From: G963663615 sp963663615
GTDB lineage: Bacteria; Bacteroidota; Ignavibacteria; Ignavibacteriales; Melioribacteraceae
DNA: 64,000 nt
Direction: 5' to 3'
Assembly (NCBI GenBank): GCA_963663615.1
Contig: OY760517.1
Location: forward strand, 310,001 to 374,000
Below are positions 44,159 to 54,260 of this stretch, one piece after another. The position numbers and the translations under genes are program-made. Positions within the stretch are counted from its first letter, which is position 1, and every line of letters starts with the position of its first letter. The notes beneath the pieces are model-generated. The model was not told where the DNA came from. It saw only the letters and a list, made by a program, of their open reading frames with translations, and did no database searches.

Positions 44159-47100
44159 ATGATTCTAATAAAATATATTTCCAACCTGAATAGAAAATTT
44201 ATGGTTGGAGCTTTGTTTATAATATTTTCGTCTTTTACAATAGGGCAGGAATATCCATTTACTCATCTGGATGATCGATCAATTGCCAATATATCGATGG
44301 CAAATTCTTTCGAACCACCAAATGTTATTCATAGCGTACAGAAAGCGGAAGTAAATGCAACCGGAAATTTTTCACTTACAGTACCTCTACTAAAGGTTCC
44401 CGGTAGGGGCGGACTTGATTTTGATATCAACCTCAGTTACACCCCTGGCATAAAAGTTACAGATGAAGCCTCCTGGGTTGGTTTGGGATGGGATTTAGAT
44501 ATAGGATCAATTAATCGAAAAATAATTCTTGAAATAGATAATACTATAAATCAGAAAGTATATCATCCAGATGGCGACGAAGATACATTGTTTGACGATC
44601 ATTCTCGTGATAACTATTTTGTGAATTTTCAGGAAGGGCAAGCAACTATATTGCAATTTGATTCAGATAATTCAAATTATTTCAAATTCACAACTAAAGA
44701 ATTGAATGCATGGAAAATTGAATATGGTGAGTTAGAAAATAGATTTATCATAACAGTTGGTGATGGAACCACATATGTTTTTGGTATGGCAGCACCAGGA
44801 GCGTCTTTATATTCAGGGGTTAGGCCAGATCCTGATTACTGGTGTGGTTTAGATATTGCTAACTTTATCCCTTTTAAAAAATGGCATCTAACAGCTATTC
44901 TGGCTTCTAACTATTCTGATGGGGGAGGAGATGTTTATGATCCACTCGATGATAATATTGAGAATAATAGGGGAAACTGGATAAAAATAGAGTATTCATT
45001 TGATGGTGAGTCTGATTTTCGAAAATATTTGTATCAAGAGAATCCACCTTTTGTTGATAGAAGAAGAGATATAAGCTTAACTTCAGTTACTTATCCTTCA
45101 TATATTGTAACACCAAATTATATAGCAAAATTTGAAACTGAAGAAGAAGCTGCTAATCCTATTAGCTATCTAATGGATGTTGGCTATGATGGTTATTATG
45201 ATCACGTGTTCCAAGGTGGCAAAGCTGCTAATTCAAGAAGAAGGGATGATTTTTTAAAAGCATCACCGGAAGATGAACCCGCAAGGAAATTAAAACGCAG
45301 GTTAAAAAGTATAAAGCTGTTTAAGTATGAAATTTCGGATTCAGAAATTCCTGAAGATTTAGGTGATGCAATTAAAGAGTTTGAATTTGAATATATTGAT
45401 CCAAATACTTCAATGATTGAGAATAATCCCAATGGTTATAAAGAAAAAAGGACTATGTTACGAGGCATTAATATAACAGCGGGTAATATCACCTTGAATC
45501 CATATCATTTCACATATTACGATGTTATTGGAAATCAGGATCCATTTTCAGATAGGTTTGCTGAATATTATGCTGGTGCACTTTGGGAACCTCATTATAA
45601 TCATATTGGCTTTTTAGGATACTATAATAGTTCAATTGGCACTTTTAACAATGAGAACTATTTTATAGGGAAGCAAAATGATGGGAAAATGTGGAATCTG
45701 GAAAAGATTACTTATCCGACTGGTGGTAATATCACCTTTGATTATGAAAGTAATAAATACTTTTTGGATTTTCTGTACTCAGGAAATATAGAAGATTTTG
45801 AGGAGCGGATAATTTGGGGAGCAGGATGCAGAGTAACTAAGCAGATAGTGAATAATAATTCTATAACTACAAATTATGAATATGAATATAGTACAAATAT
45901 TAATGGAATCCCAGAAATCGGTTTAGGTCGAATGCACGCTGATGAGTATTCATATTATGCTATATTTGGAACTCCAGATGATGATAACTCTCTTATGAAC
46001 ACAAAAGGAACCAAAACATATTATGGTCCAATATTTGGTGCACAATATCTTCAGCGTAAGTTACGAACTTTTTATTTATCAAAGCATCAGGTATTGTATC
46101 AAAATGTGAGGGAAATTATAAAAAGAGGAACTGTTCAAAATGCTTCAATCTTATCGATCTACAATGTACCTGATATTGATGAATCGATTGCTCCTTCAGA
46201 AGGAACTGAACAGGAAATGTTTGAAAAAGTAATTAAGTATCGCGGTATATTAAAATCAAAAGAGTACAAAAATGATGAAGATGTTATTGTAAAAGTGGAA
46301 AACTATATTAAGAATGAAGAAATGCTAAATTATGAATATCAGCTCAGGCCTTTATTTTCATATTGGTGTGAAAATTCGTCAACAACCACCTCTATATTTA
46401 ATCAAAATGGTATAGAGCCTGTTACAACCTCTGTTGAACAAATATTTAATGATAAAAATACAGAACTTAAGGAGTTAATTGAAACTAATTCAGACGGTTC
46501 TATAAGAACTACACGATACCGTTATCCTGTTGATTTTAATAGTGGAGTAGATGATTTTATTACTGCAAATATTCTTACACCTGTATTATTAACTTATGTT
46601 GAAGATGATGATGCTGAGATTTATTCAACCAAAATCGTAAAATACCAAGCGTTTCCTGCATTTAACTTAAAGCCGAGGAAAGTAATTGAGCTTGCATCTT
46701 ATTCATTACCGTATAATAATTCAGTAGACCTTGAAAATTATTTGGCGACTGATGATTATAATGAGTTATGTAATATTACTTTGAATAGTGCATTTAGAGC
46801 AGATTTTGATATTACTAAATACTATGATTATGATTATTGGGGCAATGTAATAGAAACATATAGTGGGAATGCTACTCACCTTGTTGAATTGGATTGGGGG
46901 TATAATCATTCAAAACCTGTTTCTGAAATTGTAAATTGTTATTCGTATAATGTATTTCTTGATGGATATGAAAATGGTAATAATTGGATATCAAATCTTG
47001 AAATTGATGATGGACAATATTTTACTGGTAAGAATTCGGGTAAAATTGTTAATCCCGGTAGTGAAAGATTATCCTCAATTAATAACGTGATTTTAAATAC

Positions 47101-50100
47101 ACTAGGTGGCACTAAGTTCAGAATATCATCCTGGGTTTATAGCGACGGACCAACTGTTGAAATGTGTCTTATAAATCCAAACGGGAATACAATTATTCAA
47201 AGCGTATCAACAGATACAGTAGGTGTCTGGAAATATGTTGAAAAAGAAATTGAATTGCCCTCAGGGATAACAGGGATAAAATTAAGATTAGATAATAATG
47301 GAGGCGGAACTGTTTGGTTTGATGAAGTACGAGTTGTTCCATCCCATGCCCAGGTAGTTACATTGCGTTATGACAATAAGTTTTTATTGCCATCAAGTAT
47401 TTCACAAGCAAATGGAAAGGTAATATTCTATAATTATGATGATCTTGGAAGAACTTCAAGGATATTTGATTCGTATGATAATTTGCTTGCAGAATATTCA
47501 TATTCCGGGGATTTAAGAACAACCATTACAAACAGTTACCAAAGCACTGGTAAATATGGTATTGCACTTAAAACTGTTGATGATAATGGAAATACTATTG
47601 CTACTGGTGTAAAATATCGAGAGGGTTCTACAGAGGAAGACATATATATTACCAGTGGCAATGAGTATAATTGGGCTGGTAGAAAAACTATGTCGCATGA
47701 TCCCAAATATTCAGATGTAATAGATGATAGAGGCAGTGGATGCGGAGACGCAACTTTATATTATGAGCCATTTGGTCGATTAAGAGAGACTGGAAGAAAT
47801 TCTTCTTCTGATTGGACAATTGGTGGCTCACATTCCCAAATATTTACATATGGAAGCAATTCAATAGCCGATAATATTGCCGGTTTTAATGAGGGGGAGC
47901 TTTATAAAACTATTTCTAAGGATGAGGATGGTCATATAAATCATGAGTTTATGGATGGTTTTGGTAACCTTGTTGCTACTGTAATAGATGCTGCTAACTT
48001 AAAACTTAAAACAACGTTTGAGTATGATGAGATTGGCAATCTTCTTAAATCAACTCCTCCAAAAGGAAGTAACTACTCTACGGATTTTGATTATAACTCA
48101 AGGGGGCTATTAATTAGTAAACAATCTCCTGATGATGGAGCAGCTGAGTATTGTTATGATATAAATGGAAATCTTAGATTTGTCAAAGACCAAAATCATT
48201 CAGATGCTGGAACATTTATTTATAATAAGTACGATTCCCAGAGTCGAATTATTGAAGTAGGTGAGTATAGCTTAATAACAGCATTTGATAATGAGTATGA
48301 GAATATTAATTTCCCTGAGGATAATGATCAATATAAAAATCTACTTTATAAATATTTTTACGATGAAACATATATTGATGGTCAAAATAATTTATCAGGC
48401 GAACTGTCAAAATGCGTAGTCTATAATGATGAGATAGGTAATCTTACAACATACTATTCTTATAATTATAGAGGAAAAATAGAATGGTTACTTTATAGCA
48501 TCCCGGATCATTCGGATAAAAAAGTTAGCTATTGGTACGATCTGCAAAGTAATATTGTAAAAAAATGTGTTACCGATCTGGCAGATAATTCGCTTTATAC
48601 ATTTTATGAATATGATTTGGCAAACAGGTTAACGAAAGTTCTTACTAACGGTCAGGATGACATATCGACAGCAGTGACTGAGGCTGAATATGAATATAAT
48701 GCTGCCGGTTTAGTTACACAGAAAATTATTGGTCAAAATGAAAAGCAAACTATTAATTATGAATATAATGAAAAGGAATGGCTTATTGCAATAAATGACG
48801 TTAACCAAATAGAATCTGATTTGTTTGCTGAAGAGTTGCATTATGACATGAGCGATCTAATGGGTGTAGAACCTCGTTTTAATGGTAATATTGCTGCAGT
48901 AAAGTATAAAAACATGGCAATTACATCAAATCCGGAATTTGGATATGGTTTTACCTATGATGGTGCAAACAGACTTGTTGCTGCCAATTCATTTATTGGT
49001 TCAGGATGGAATACTACTTATCAATATGCATTGTCTAATGTTAGTTATGATGCGAATGGTAATATTACAAACCTGGAACGTAATAATAGTTACGGCACAA
49101 TTGCTGATGATATGGATTATGGTTACATTTCAAATTCAAACAGAATATCAAATATTATTGACAATTCCAATAATACTATTCTGAATAATTATTCGTACGA
49201 TGGTAATGGAAATATAATTAGTGACAGTTACAGAGATTTAACCAATATAAGCTACAACCATCTTAATCTTCCAACACAATTAACATTAGCCGGCTCAGAA
49301 ACGATTAAATATCATTATGATTCGAAGGGTAACAGATTCATTAAAAGAAGTGATGATAATGCAGAGTTTTATGTTCTTGGAGCAAATGGTGAAACTGAAG
49401 CAATATTTGACATGGAAGGTAATGTTAAATTCTATAATATTGCCAGTGGTTCCGATATTATAGGAAGATATGAACCATTTCTTGAGTCAGTAACTCTAAC
49501 AGAAAATGAACTTCATGGAACGTATTCTGGTGTAAGTATAACAACAGAAGGAAATGTAAGCGTAACCGGAAACAGTACGTTTTATGCCAATACAAAAATA
49601 TTACTTGCTCCTGGATTTAAGGTAAATAGTGGTGTTAAATTTAAAACTTATACAGGCAGAAGTTCGGGCATCAGGAGTTATTACCTAAAAGATCATCTTG
49701 GAAGTATTAGAATTACATTTGATGACCAGGGGGAAATTCTAAGTAGTAATGACTATGATCCTTGGGGAATGCAACTTGATGGCAGGAGTAGTAATGCTGG
49801 TAGTGCATTTGAAAAATACAAATTTACTGGTAAGGAAAGGGATCGTAAAACCGGTTTGGATTACTTCGGTGCCCGATACTATGATAGCAAATTTGCAAGA
49901 TGGATGTCTGTTGACCCTAAAGCAGAAAAGTATCCTGGATTAAGTCCGTATAACTATTGTGCAGGTAATCCCTCAAGGTTTATTGATCCGGATGGTAGGG
50001 GGATAAAGGAAGCACTGGAAAGATGGAATAATGCTCTTAGCCTTAAGATAACAATCGGACTAAATGTTGGTTTTAACGCTAAAGCTTTTGGAGCAAATGC

Positions 50101-50545
50101 TGGTATGAGTGCTAACTTTCAAAGTACACCAATATTAACCGTTGACAAAAGTACAGCAACCTGGTTTAGTGGAGAAAGATCAACAGGTGTAAATTTAAGA
50201 CTTGGTTTTGTTGAAGTTGGCTGTGAAAAAACTCTTTCTCCTACGACAGAAACTGTTGTTCATACCGATATTGAGGGACTTCCGGTGCCATCGACTGATA
50301 TTGTACAGACTAACTCGCTAACAGAAACTATTTTTGTAGGAGTTATTGGTGTTGGATATAAACATTCGACTAAAACCACCAGAGAATATCATCCAATAAC
50401 GAAAAAGAAAACTGATAAGGTGGAAACTATATCAGAAGCTTCTGCTGGTAAAATTGGTGCTGGAGTTTCAGTTTTATTGGGCATTGAATTTTCAATTGAT
50501 CTCATTGAAACCCTTGGTGGATTTTCGGACTTGATAGGGTATTAA
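44159..50545 (+). CDS. RHS-repeat protein with a C-terminal variable tip
   Basis: A 2128-residue exported or surface protein. Signal-like N-terminus, then a beta-barrel shell start (GNFSLTVPLLKVPGRGGLDF, SWVGLGWDLDIGSINRKI), a carbohydrate-binding-like module (about 937-1062), many YD repeats (about 1065-1780) and the RHS core motif (YYLKDHLGSIRITFDDQG, FTGKERDRKTGLDYFGARYY, LSPYNYCAGNPSRFIDPDGR) at about 1840-1943. After DPDGRG the last about 185 residues form a variable tip, glycine- and hydrophobic-rich at its end (AGKIGAGVSVLLGIEFSID), possibly a toxin. No immunity gene is evident downstream. A terminator follows. Confidence 0.9.
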   Translation: MILIKYISNLNRKFMVGALFIIFSSFTIGQEYPFTHLDDRSIANISMANSFEPPNVIHSVQKAEVNATGNFSLTVPLLKVPGRGGLDFDINLSYTPGIKVTDEASWVGLGWDLDIGSINRKIILEIDNTINQKVYHPDGDEDTLFDDHSRDNYFVNFQEGQATILQFDSDNSNYFKFTTKELNAWKIEYGELENRFIITVGDGTTYVFGMAAPGASLYSGVRPDPDYWCGLDIANFIPFKKWHLTAILASNYSDGGGDVYDPLDDNIENNRGNWIKIEYSFDGESDFRKYLYQENPPFVDRRRDISLTSVTYPSYIVTPNYIAKFETEEEAANPISYLMDVGYDGYYDHVFQGGKAANSRRRDDFLKASPEDEPARKLKRRLKSIKLFKYEISDSEIPEDLGDAIKEFEFEYIDPNTSMIENNPNGYKEKRTMLRGINITAGNITLNPYHFTYYDVIGNQDPFSDRFAEYYAGALWEPHYNHIGFLGYYNSSIGTFNNENYFIGKQNDGKMWNLEKITYPTGGNITFDYESNKYFLDFLYSGNIEDFEERIIWGAGCRVTKQIVNNNSITTNYEYEYSTNINGIPEIGLGRMHADEYSYYAIFGTPDDDNSLMNTKGTKTYYGPIFGAQYLQRKLRTFYLSKHQVLYQNVREIIKRGTVQNASILSIYNVPDIDESIAPSEGTEQEMFEKVIKYRGILKSKEYKNDEDVIVKVENYIKNEEMLNYEYQLRPLFSYWCENSSTTTSIFNQNGIEPVTTSVEQIFNDKNTELKELIETNSDGSIRTTRYRYPVDFNSGVDDFITANILTPVLLTYVEDDDAEIYSTKIVKYQAFPAFNLKPRKVIELASYSLPYNNSVDLENYLATDDYNELCNITLNSAFRADFDITKYYDYDYWGNVIETYSGNATHLVELDWGYNHSKPVSEIVNCYSYNVFLDGYENGNNWISNLEIDDGQYFTGKNSGKIVNPGSERLSSINNVILNTLGGTKFRISSWVYSDGPTVEMCLINPNGNTIIQSVSTDTVGVWKYVEKEIELPSGITGIKLRLDNNGGGTVWFDEVRVVPSHAQVVTLRYDNKFLLPSSISQANGKVIFYNYDDLGRTSRIFDSYDNLLAEYSYSGDLRTTITNSYQSTGKYGIALKTVDDNGNTIATGVKYREGSTEEDIYITSGNEYNWAGRKTMSHDPKYSDVIDDRGSGCGDATLYYEPFGRLRETGRNSSSDWTIGGSHSQIFTYGSNSIADNIAGFNEGELYKTISKDEDGHINHEFMDGFGNLVATVIDAANLKLKTTFEYDEIGNLLKSTPPKGSNYSTDFDYNSRGLLISKQSPDDGAAEYCYDINGNLRFVKDQNHSDAGTFIYNKYDSQSRIIEVGEYSLITAFDNEYENINFPEDNDQYKNLLYKYFYDETYIDGQNNLSGELSKCVVYNDEIGNLTTYYSYNYRGKIEWLLYSIPDHSDKKVSYWYDLQSNIVKKCVTDLADNSLYTFYEYDLANRLTKVLTNGQDDISTAVTEAEYEYNAAGLVTQKIIGQNEKQTINYEYNEKEWLIAINDVNQIESDLFAEELHYDMSDLMGVEPRFNGNIAAVKYKNMAITSNPEFGYGFTYDGANRLVAANSFIGSGWNTTYQYALSNVSYDANGNITNLERNNSYGTIADDMDYGYISNSNRISNIIDNSNNTILNNYSYDGNGNIISDSYRDLTNISYNHLNLPTQLTLAGSETIKYHYDSKGNRFIKRSDDNAEFYVLGANGETEAIFDMEGNVKFYNIASGSDIIGRYEPFLESVTLTENELHGTYSGVSITTEGNVSVTGNSTFYANTKILLAPGFKVNSGVKFKTYTGRSSGIRSYYLKDHLGSIRITFDDQGEILSSNDYDPWGMQLDGRSSNAGSAFEKYKFTGKERDRKTGLDYFGARYYDSKFARWMSVDPKAEKYPGLSPYNYCAGNPSRFIDPDGRGIKEALERWNNALSLKITIGLNVGFNAKAFGANAGMSANFQSTPILTVDKSTATWFSGERSTGVNLRLGFVEVGCEKTLSPTTETVVHTDIEGLPVPSTDIVQTNSLTETIFVGVIGVGYKHSTKTTREYHPITKKKTDKVETISEASAGKIGAGVSVLLGIEFSIDLIETLGGFSDLIGY

Positions 50546-50564
50546 TTTTTTTGATTAAATATGT

Positions 50565-50599
50565 AAAACTCTTCCTTTTAACAAAAGGAAGAGTTTTTA
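50565..50599 (+). terminator. Rho-independent terminator
   Basis: Stem AAACTCTTCCTTTT / AAAAGGAAGAGTTTT with an AAC loop and trailing T residues, 20 bases after the RHS stop. Confidence 0.87.
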
Positions 50600-50768
50600 T
50601 GAAAGTTTTTATCAAAACTATAAAATGTTATTAAAATAATATTTACCGGAAGAGTGTGGTACAACTTATTACTGCATAATAGAGCAAGTTTTACGGATTG
50701 TTACATGGCATTATTAATGTTTCTCTAATATTTGTTCAAAAATCTCAATCGTATTAGGGGAGTTAAAA

Positions 50769-50969
50769 ATGGAGTATAAAAACTCTTGTAAAAATTTGAT
50801 GAATAGAATTATATGTCTTTTTGTGGTTAGCCTTTTGTTTGGTGCGACAAATATAAATGCACAAAACTTTTTCCCGGCTGATGATGCAAGGATACAATAT
50901 CATGGTCGTTGGGACCGGACTGTTGCCGGAGAATCATTACTCCCTGCTTCAGGATTTGTGTTGTATTAA
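50769..50969 (+). pseudogene. Truncated exported protein (esterase-like N-terminus)
   Basis: A 66-residue frame starting MEYKNSCKNLMNRIICLFVV, with a signal peptide ending INAQ, then FFPADDARIQYHGRWDRTVA. The latter resembles the start of secreted SGNH/carbohydrate esterases, which run to several hundred residues, so this is probably a 5' remnant cut at TAA 50969. Fragments of coding-like text persist for about 200 bases beyond. The RBS GGGGAG is intact, so a short exported peptide cannot be excluded. Confidence 0.5.
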
Positions 50970-51290
50970 CCGACTCGACAGTAGCACCAGGAAGTACGGC
51001 TTGATTATTACCACCAGCGACTAAAATGAAAAGCAGACTGAAGTACCTTTACAAATACCTGATTGAAAACAGAAAGCCCTGTATCAGCTGCTCAATGCAT
51101 CAAGCTTTTAAGCCGAGTTGTTGATACTATTATGTGCGGTGATGACACCGACACTAATGCGGCTATTTGTGGTAAACTGTTGAATTGATTCGGGATATTC
51201 AATATAGATGAGAAGCCCTCGTGTTATGCTAATAAATATCAGGGAAAATAAAATATTACTTCGATAATAGTAGCACTCTTCTCGACCAAA
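50970..51290. other. Degenerate intergenic region
   Basis: About 320 bases between the truncated exported protein and the acyltransferase. Short open stretches exist in changing frames, consistent with decay of the upstream gene. No RNA gene or repeat seen. Confidence 0.4.
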
Positions 51291-52364
51291 TTAAACTACC
51301 TGTTTTTTGAATAATAAGTCTTTAAGTTTGCTAATTACCAAAGTTACAATTAAGCTTGATGCTATTTGTGAAATCCACATCATTACAGAATTTAGTTTGT
51401 AATCTAAAATTATTGATCCAATAATTATTTGAACTGGCAAGTGTATTAAATAAAGTGTAAATGAATTATTACCAAGCCAATTCAAAAGATTAGTACTTTT
51501 ATTCAGTTTTTGTTCAGCAAAACTGTATAAACGGAGCGTCCATGAAAGTGTTACAAGTGCGTACGCGGTTGACATTAAAATAATAGGAGTATCATCTGGA
51601 TTGCCTTTCAAAACAACAAGTAAAGCTGCACTTAATATACATAATAAGTTCCACTTCCAACCGGAAATATTAGAAAGTGTGTTTTGTTTTGATATTGCTA
51701 AACCAAGAATAAAAAATGCAAAATAAGTTAATATGCGAGACGGTTGAAATGACAACACATAAACAAAATTTATCCAACTGTCAGCTCCCCAAAAAGTACT
51801 TCCAATCCAAAATCCTATTATTAAACAAAATAAAAGGAAAAAATAAACTGTTCGTTTCTTTTGAAATATAACCTGAAGTGACTCAATAAATCTTTTAGGA
51901 ATTATTGAAGTAATTAGAAAGAAAGCGAATAGAAGACTTAGGTACCAATAAGGACCTTGGGTGAATAAATCTCCCCAGAAATCATTAGTTATCATTTGGT
52001 TCCAAGATGTTTTGTAGCCCAAACTATTTGCCATTTTGATTGATAGGTAAGGTCCAACTACCAGAACTCCAATAATCCAGGGAAGAAGAAGACGACGTGC
52101 TCTCTTTTTTATTCTAAGTGTTGGATTTGATTTTGCAGATTGTTTTGCCTGAACTATTCCGGAAACTAAAAAGAGAGTTGGCATCATAAAAGTATCTGCT
52201 ATTACAACAAACAAGGAAAATATTATCGAAACACTTTCATTATGAATATACCACCATGTAGGACTTTGTTCCATACATGTTAATGATGCATGGAATATAA
52301 CGACTAAAAGAATCACTATTCCTCTTAAATTATCTAAGAAGATTACGCGATTTTTATTATTCAT
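51291..52364 (-). CDS. Acyltransferase 3 family membrane protein
   Basis: A 357-residue integral membrane protein with about ten helices. The Acyl_transf_3 signature is FLDNLRGIVILLVVIFHASL (R/H motif) at the N-terminus, and KKRARRLLLPWIIGVLVVGP follows helix 3. Such enzymes O-acylate envelope glycans or act on small sugars. The ATG at 52364 overlaps the TetR stop as ATGAATAA; an earlier in-frame ATG at 52379 is also possible. Expression is presumably controlled by the TetR gene in front of it. Confidence 0.88.
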   Translation of the reverse strand: MNNKNRVIFLDNLRGIVILLVVIFHASLTCMEQSPTWWYIHNESVSIIFSLFVVIADTFMMPTLFLVSGIVQAKQSAKSNPTLRIKKRARRLLLPWIIGVLVVGPYLSIKMANSLGYKTSWNQMITNDFWGDLFTQGPYWYLSLLFAFFLITSIIPKRFIESLQVIFQKKRTVYFFLLFCLIIGFWIGSTFWGADSWINFVYVLSFQPSRILTYFAFFILGLAISKQNTLSNISGWKWNLLCILSAALLVVLKGNPDDTPIILMSTAYALVTLSWTLRLYSFAEQKLNKSTNLLNWLGNNSFTLYLIHLPVQIIIGSIILDYKLNSVMMWISQIASSLIVTLVISKLKDLLFKKQVV

Positions 52365-52914
52365 AGTTATCGGCTCCATAAGTAAATAATTTGACAACCT
52401 GTTTAGCTAAATCATTTGAGTACGGTAAATAACCGTTTAAAATTATAGTTGCAAAACTATTCATCTGACCGATTAAGGATACTGCGAGTAATGGAATATT
52501 AGTCGATGTTCTTTTATACTTGCATAGAATAGTTTCAACAATTTGTTGTATTGTTTCAGCTTCGGTTTTAATAATTTGATAAGCCCTGTTTTTGTGAGGT
52601 GTAAAAATAAGAGATAAATACAATCTAAAATATTCTGGATTATTGTAAGTGAATTTCAGGAATCTATCTACCAGGGTAACAATGTCTTCTCCATCTTCGG
52701 CTAATTCAAAGTGTAATTCTTTACGTAAAATACTTCCATAATATTCAACTATTGATATGAGCAAGTTCTCTTTACTCTCAAAATAATAATATAATGTAGG
52801 TTTACTTATTCCACATTTCTCGGCAATTAAGGATACGCCTAAAGACTCATACCCTTTTTCGGCAAATAAAACTGTTATTTCTTTTATCAGGCTAATTTTT
52901 CGTTCTTTATTCAT
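52357..52914 (-). CDS. TetR family transcriptional regulator
   Basis: A 185-residue DNA-binding protein. The N-terminal helix-turn-helix reads LFAEKGYESLGVSLIAEKCG followed by ISKPTLYYYFESKENLL, a clear TetR signature. The C-terminal ligand domain is of the YfiR/FadR style. Start ATG at 52914; a longer frame would add 19 residues that cover the operator and is rejected. It shares 8 bases with the acyltransferase gene, so the two form one unit, and it probably autoregulates through 52929-52940. Confidence 0.92.
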   Translation of the reverse strand: MNKERKISLIKEITVLFAEKGYESLGVSLIAEKCGISKPTLYYYFESKENLLISIVEYYGSILRKELHFELAEDGEDIVTLVDRFLKFTYNNPEYFRLYLSLIFTPHKNRAYQIIKTEAETIQQIVETILCKYKRTSTNIPLLAVSLIGQMNSFATIILNGYLPYSNDLAKQVVKLFTYGADNYE

Positions 52915-52928
52915 ATCCGAAATATACC

Positions 52929-52940
52929 TACCGTTCGGTA
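52929..52940. promoter_or_regulatory. TetR operator candidate
   Basis: TACCGTTCGGTA is a palindrome apart from its centre, 15 bases upstream of the TetR start. ACCG...CGGT inverted repeats of this form are well known TetR-family operators. Confidence 0.6.
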
Positions 52941-52971
52941 TAATATCAAGTCTTTTTTTTATTTTGTGCAT

Positions 52972-53431
52972 TCGCCAAAATTTGTGTAAAGTTCAATTAA
53001 ATGGAGGATTTCGATTTGATATGGATAGACTAATTGAATATACCAAAGCGATTCACTTTGGGAACCTTGCACTGCAAACCTGTGGGGTACATTTTTCTAT
53101 GCCGATTTATATATCAACGTATCACTGAAAAAGTAGCCCACCGGTTTATGAATTTCATTCTCCAATTAGTCTTAACTTAACCGTTTCCCTATTCAGTCGT
53201 ATTGAATTCGGTCAAAACTATCATATCAAATTCGGACTATCCTTTTCCAGCTCCGAAACTTGCAGAGTTAATTCTATAAACCTTCTGCCATTCAGTTACT
53301 TATTGATTTGTAATATAGCAACGTAGTTGCGAAAGGTTTATAGAAAAACGTAATACGAACATTCGAACCCCGTGAGAGGCAAAAGAACTAACAAATCCAA
53401 AATACCATTATGTTAAAGACTGGAATTATGA
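52972..53431. other. Intergenic region, no gene seen
   Basis: About 460 bases upstream of the T9SS relic with stop codons in all frames. No structured RNA, repeat or promoter stands out. Probably decayed coding DNA of the same lost secreted protein. Confidence 0.4.
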
Positions 53432-53617
53432 GTTGGTTTATCTGTCTCAACTGTTGAACACCAACTTTCCAAATTAAGTGATGTATCGCTTTCTGTGTAT
53501 AACATACTTGGTGAGCATGTAGCTAATCTTGTATCGGCTCAGCAACCTGCCGGCAGTTATTCTATAAAATGGGATGCCTCCGTTTTAGTCAGTGGTTTAA
53601 CATTACGGTGTTGTTGA
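53432..53617 (+). pseudogene. Relic of a T9SS C-terminal sorting domain
   Basis: Sixty codons without a start read STVEHQLSKLSDVSLSVYNI, then LGEHVANLVSAQQPAGSYSI and KWDASVLVSG before ending out of frame where SGLYFY would be expected. This is the characteristic type IX sorting domain (compare LKVYNVLGTEVADLVNSYHN in the gene at 30239). The upstream part of the gene is not recognisable, so it is a degraded 3' end. Confidence 0.7.
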
Positions 53618-53819
53618 ATATTTTTACTTGTTCGTAACAATATTGATCTGGAGCACATATTATACTTGTTAAATGCTTTACCTTATAATAAATATCCATA
53701 CTTAATAATAGTTGTGATATGCAAAAATTGATGATGCATGTTATGTTTGTATTACCTAAATCTTTGTAATATAACTGGATAGAACGGGAAGAATAACAAA
53801 CGGGAAGAGAGATAATATA

Positions 53820-54188
53820 ATGGCATGGGAGCTAAATTATTTTAAAGATGAAAGGTATATAGAAACTATTTATACGGGCATTGTAGAACCACTCGATTTG
53901 GATGCTGCGTTTATGGGGGCATATAATATGGCTAAGAATTATAACACTTACAAATTCCTTACTGATTGTACAAGCCTTGAGGGAGGTCATTCGGTTGCGG
54001 ATCTATATCATTTAATATCAGAGCATAAGGATACAATGGATAGAAGTTATAGGGAAGCTTTAATCCTACCCAAAATGGCAGCTTCGCAAACAGAGGTTAA
54101 TTTCTATGAAACGGTTTGTCAAAACCATGGATTTAAGGCAAAGGTGTTCTTTAACAAAGAAGAAGCACTTAAATGGCTGTTAAAGTAA
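53820..54188 (+). CDS. STAS-like small protein
   Basis: A 122-residue soluble protein with alternating strands and helices: ELNYFKDERYIETIYTGIVE, FLTDCTSLEGGHSVADLYHL, REALILPKMAASQTEVNFYE and KAKVFFNKEEALKWLL. The pattern fits the SpoIIAA/STAS-like family of Bacteroidota. Partner unknown; no kinase or phosphatase gene is adjacent. ATG at 53820 after GGAAGAGAG. Confidence 0.65.
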   Translation: MAWELNYFKDERYIETIYTGIVEPLDLDAAFMGAYNMAKNYNTYKFLTDCTSLEGGHSVADLYHLISEHKDTMDRSYREALILPKMAASQTEVNFYETVCQNHGFKAKVFFNKEEALKWLLK

Positions 54189-54208
54189 GGGGAATGATTT
54201 CCCTTTTT
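54187..54208 (+). terminator. Rho-independent terminator
   Basis: Short stem AGGGGAA / TTTCCCT followed by a run of T, overlapping the stop of the STAS-like gene by a few bases. Confidence 0.65.
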
Positions 54209-54260
54209 GCTTTTTATAATAAATACTTCCTAAATTGAAACAATTGTTCAGGGAGGATTT

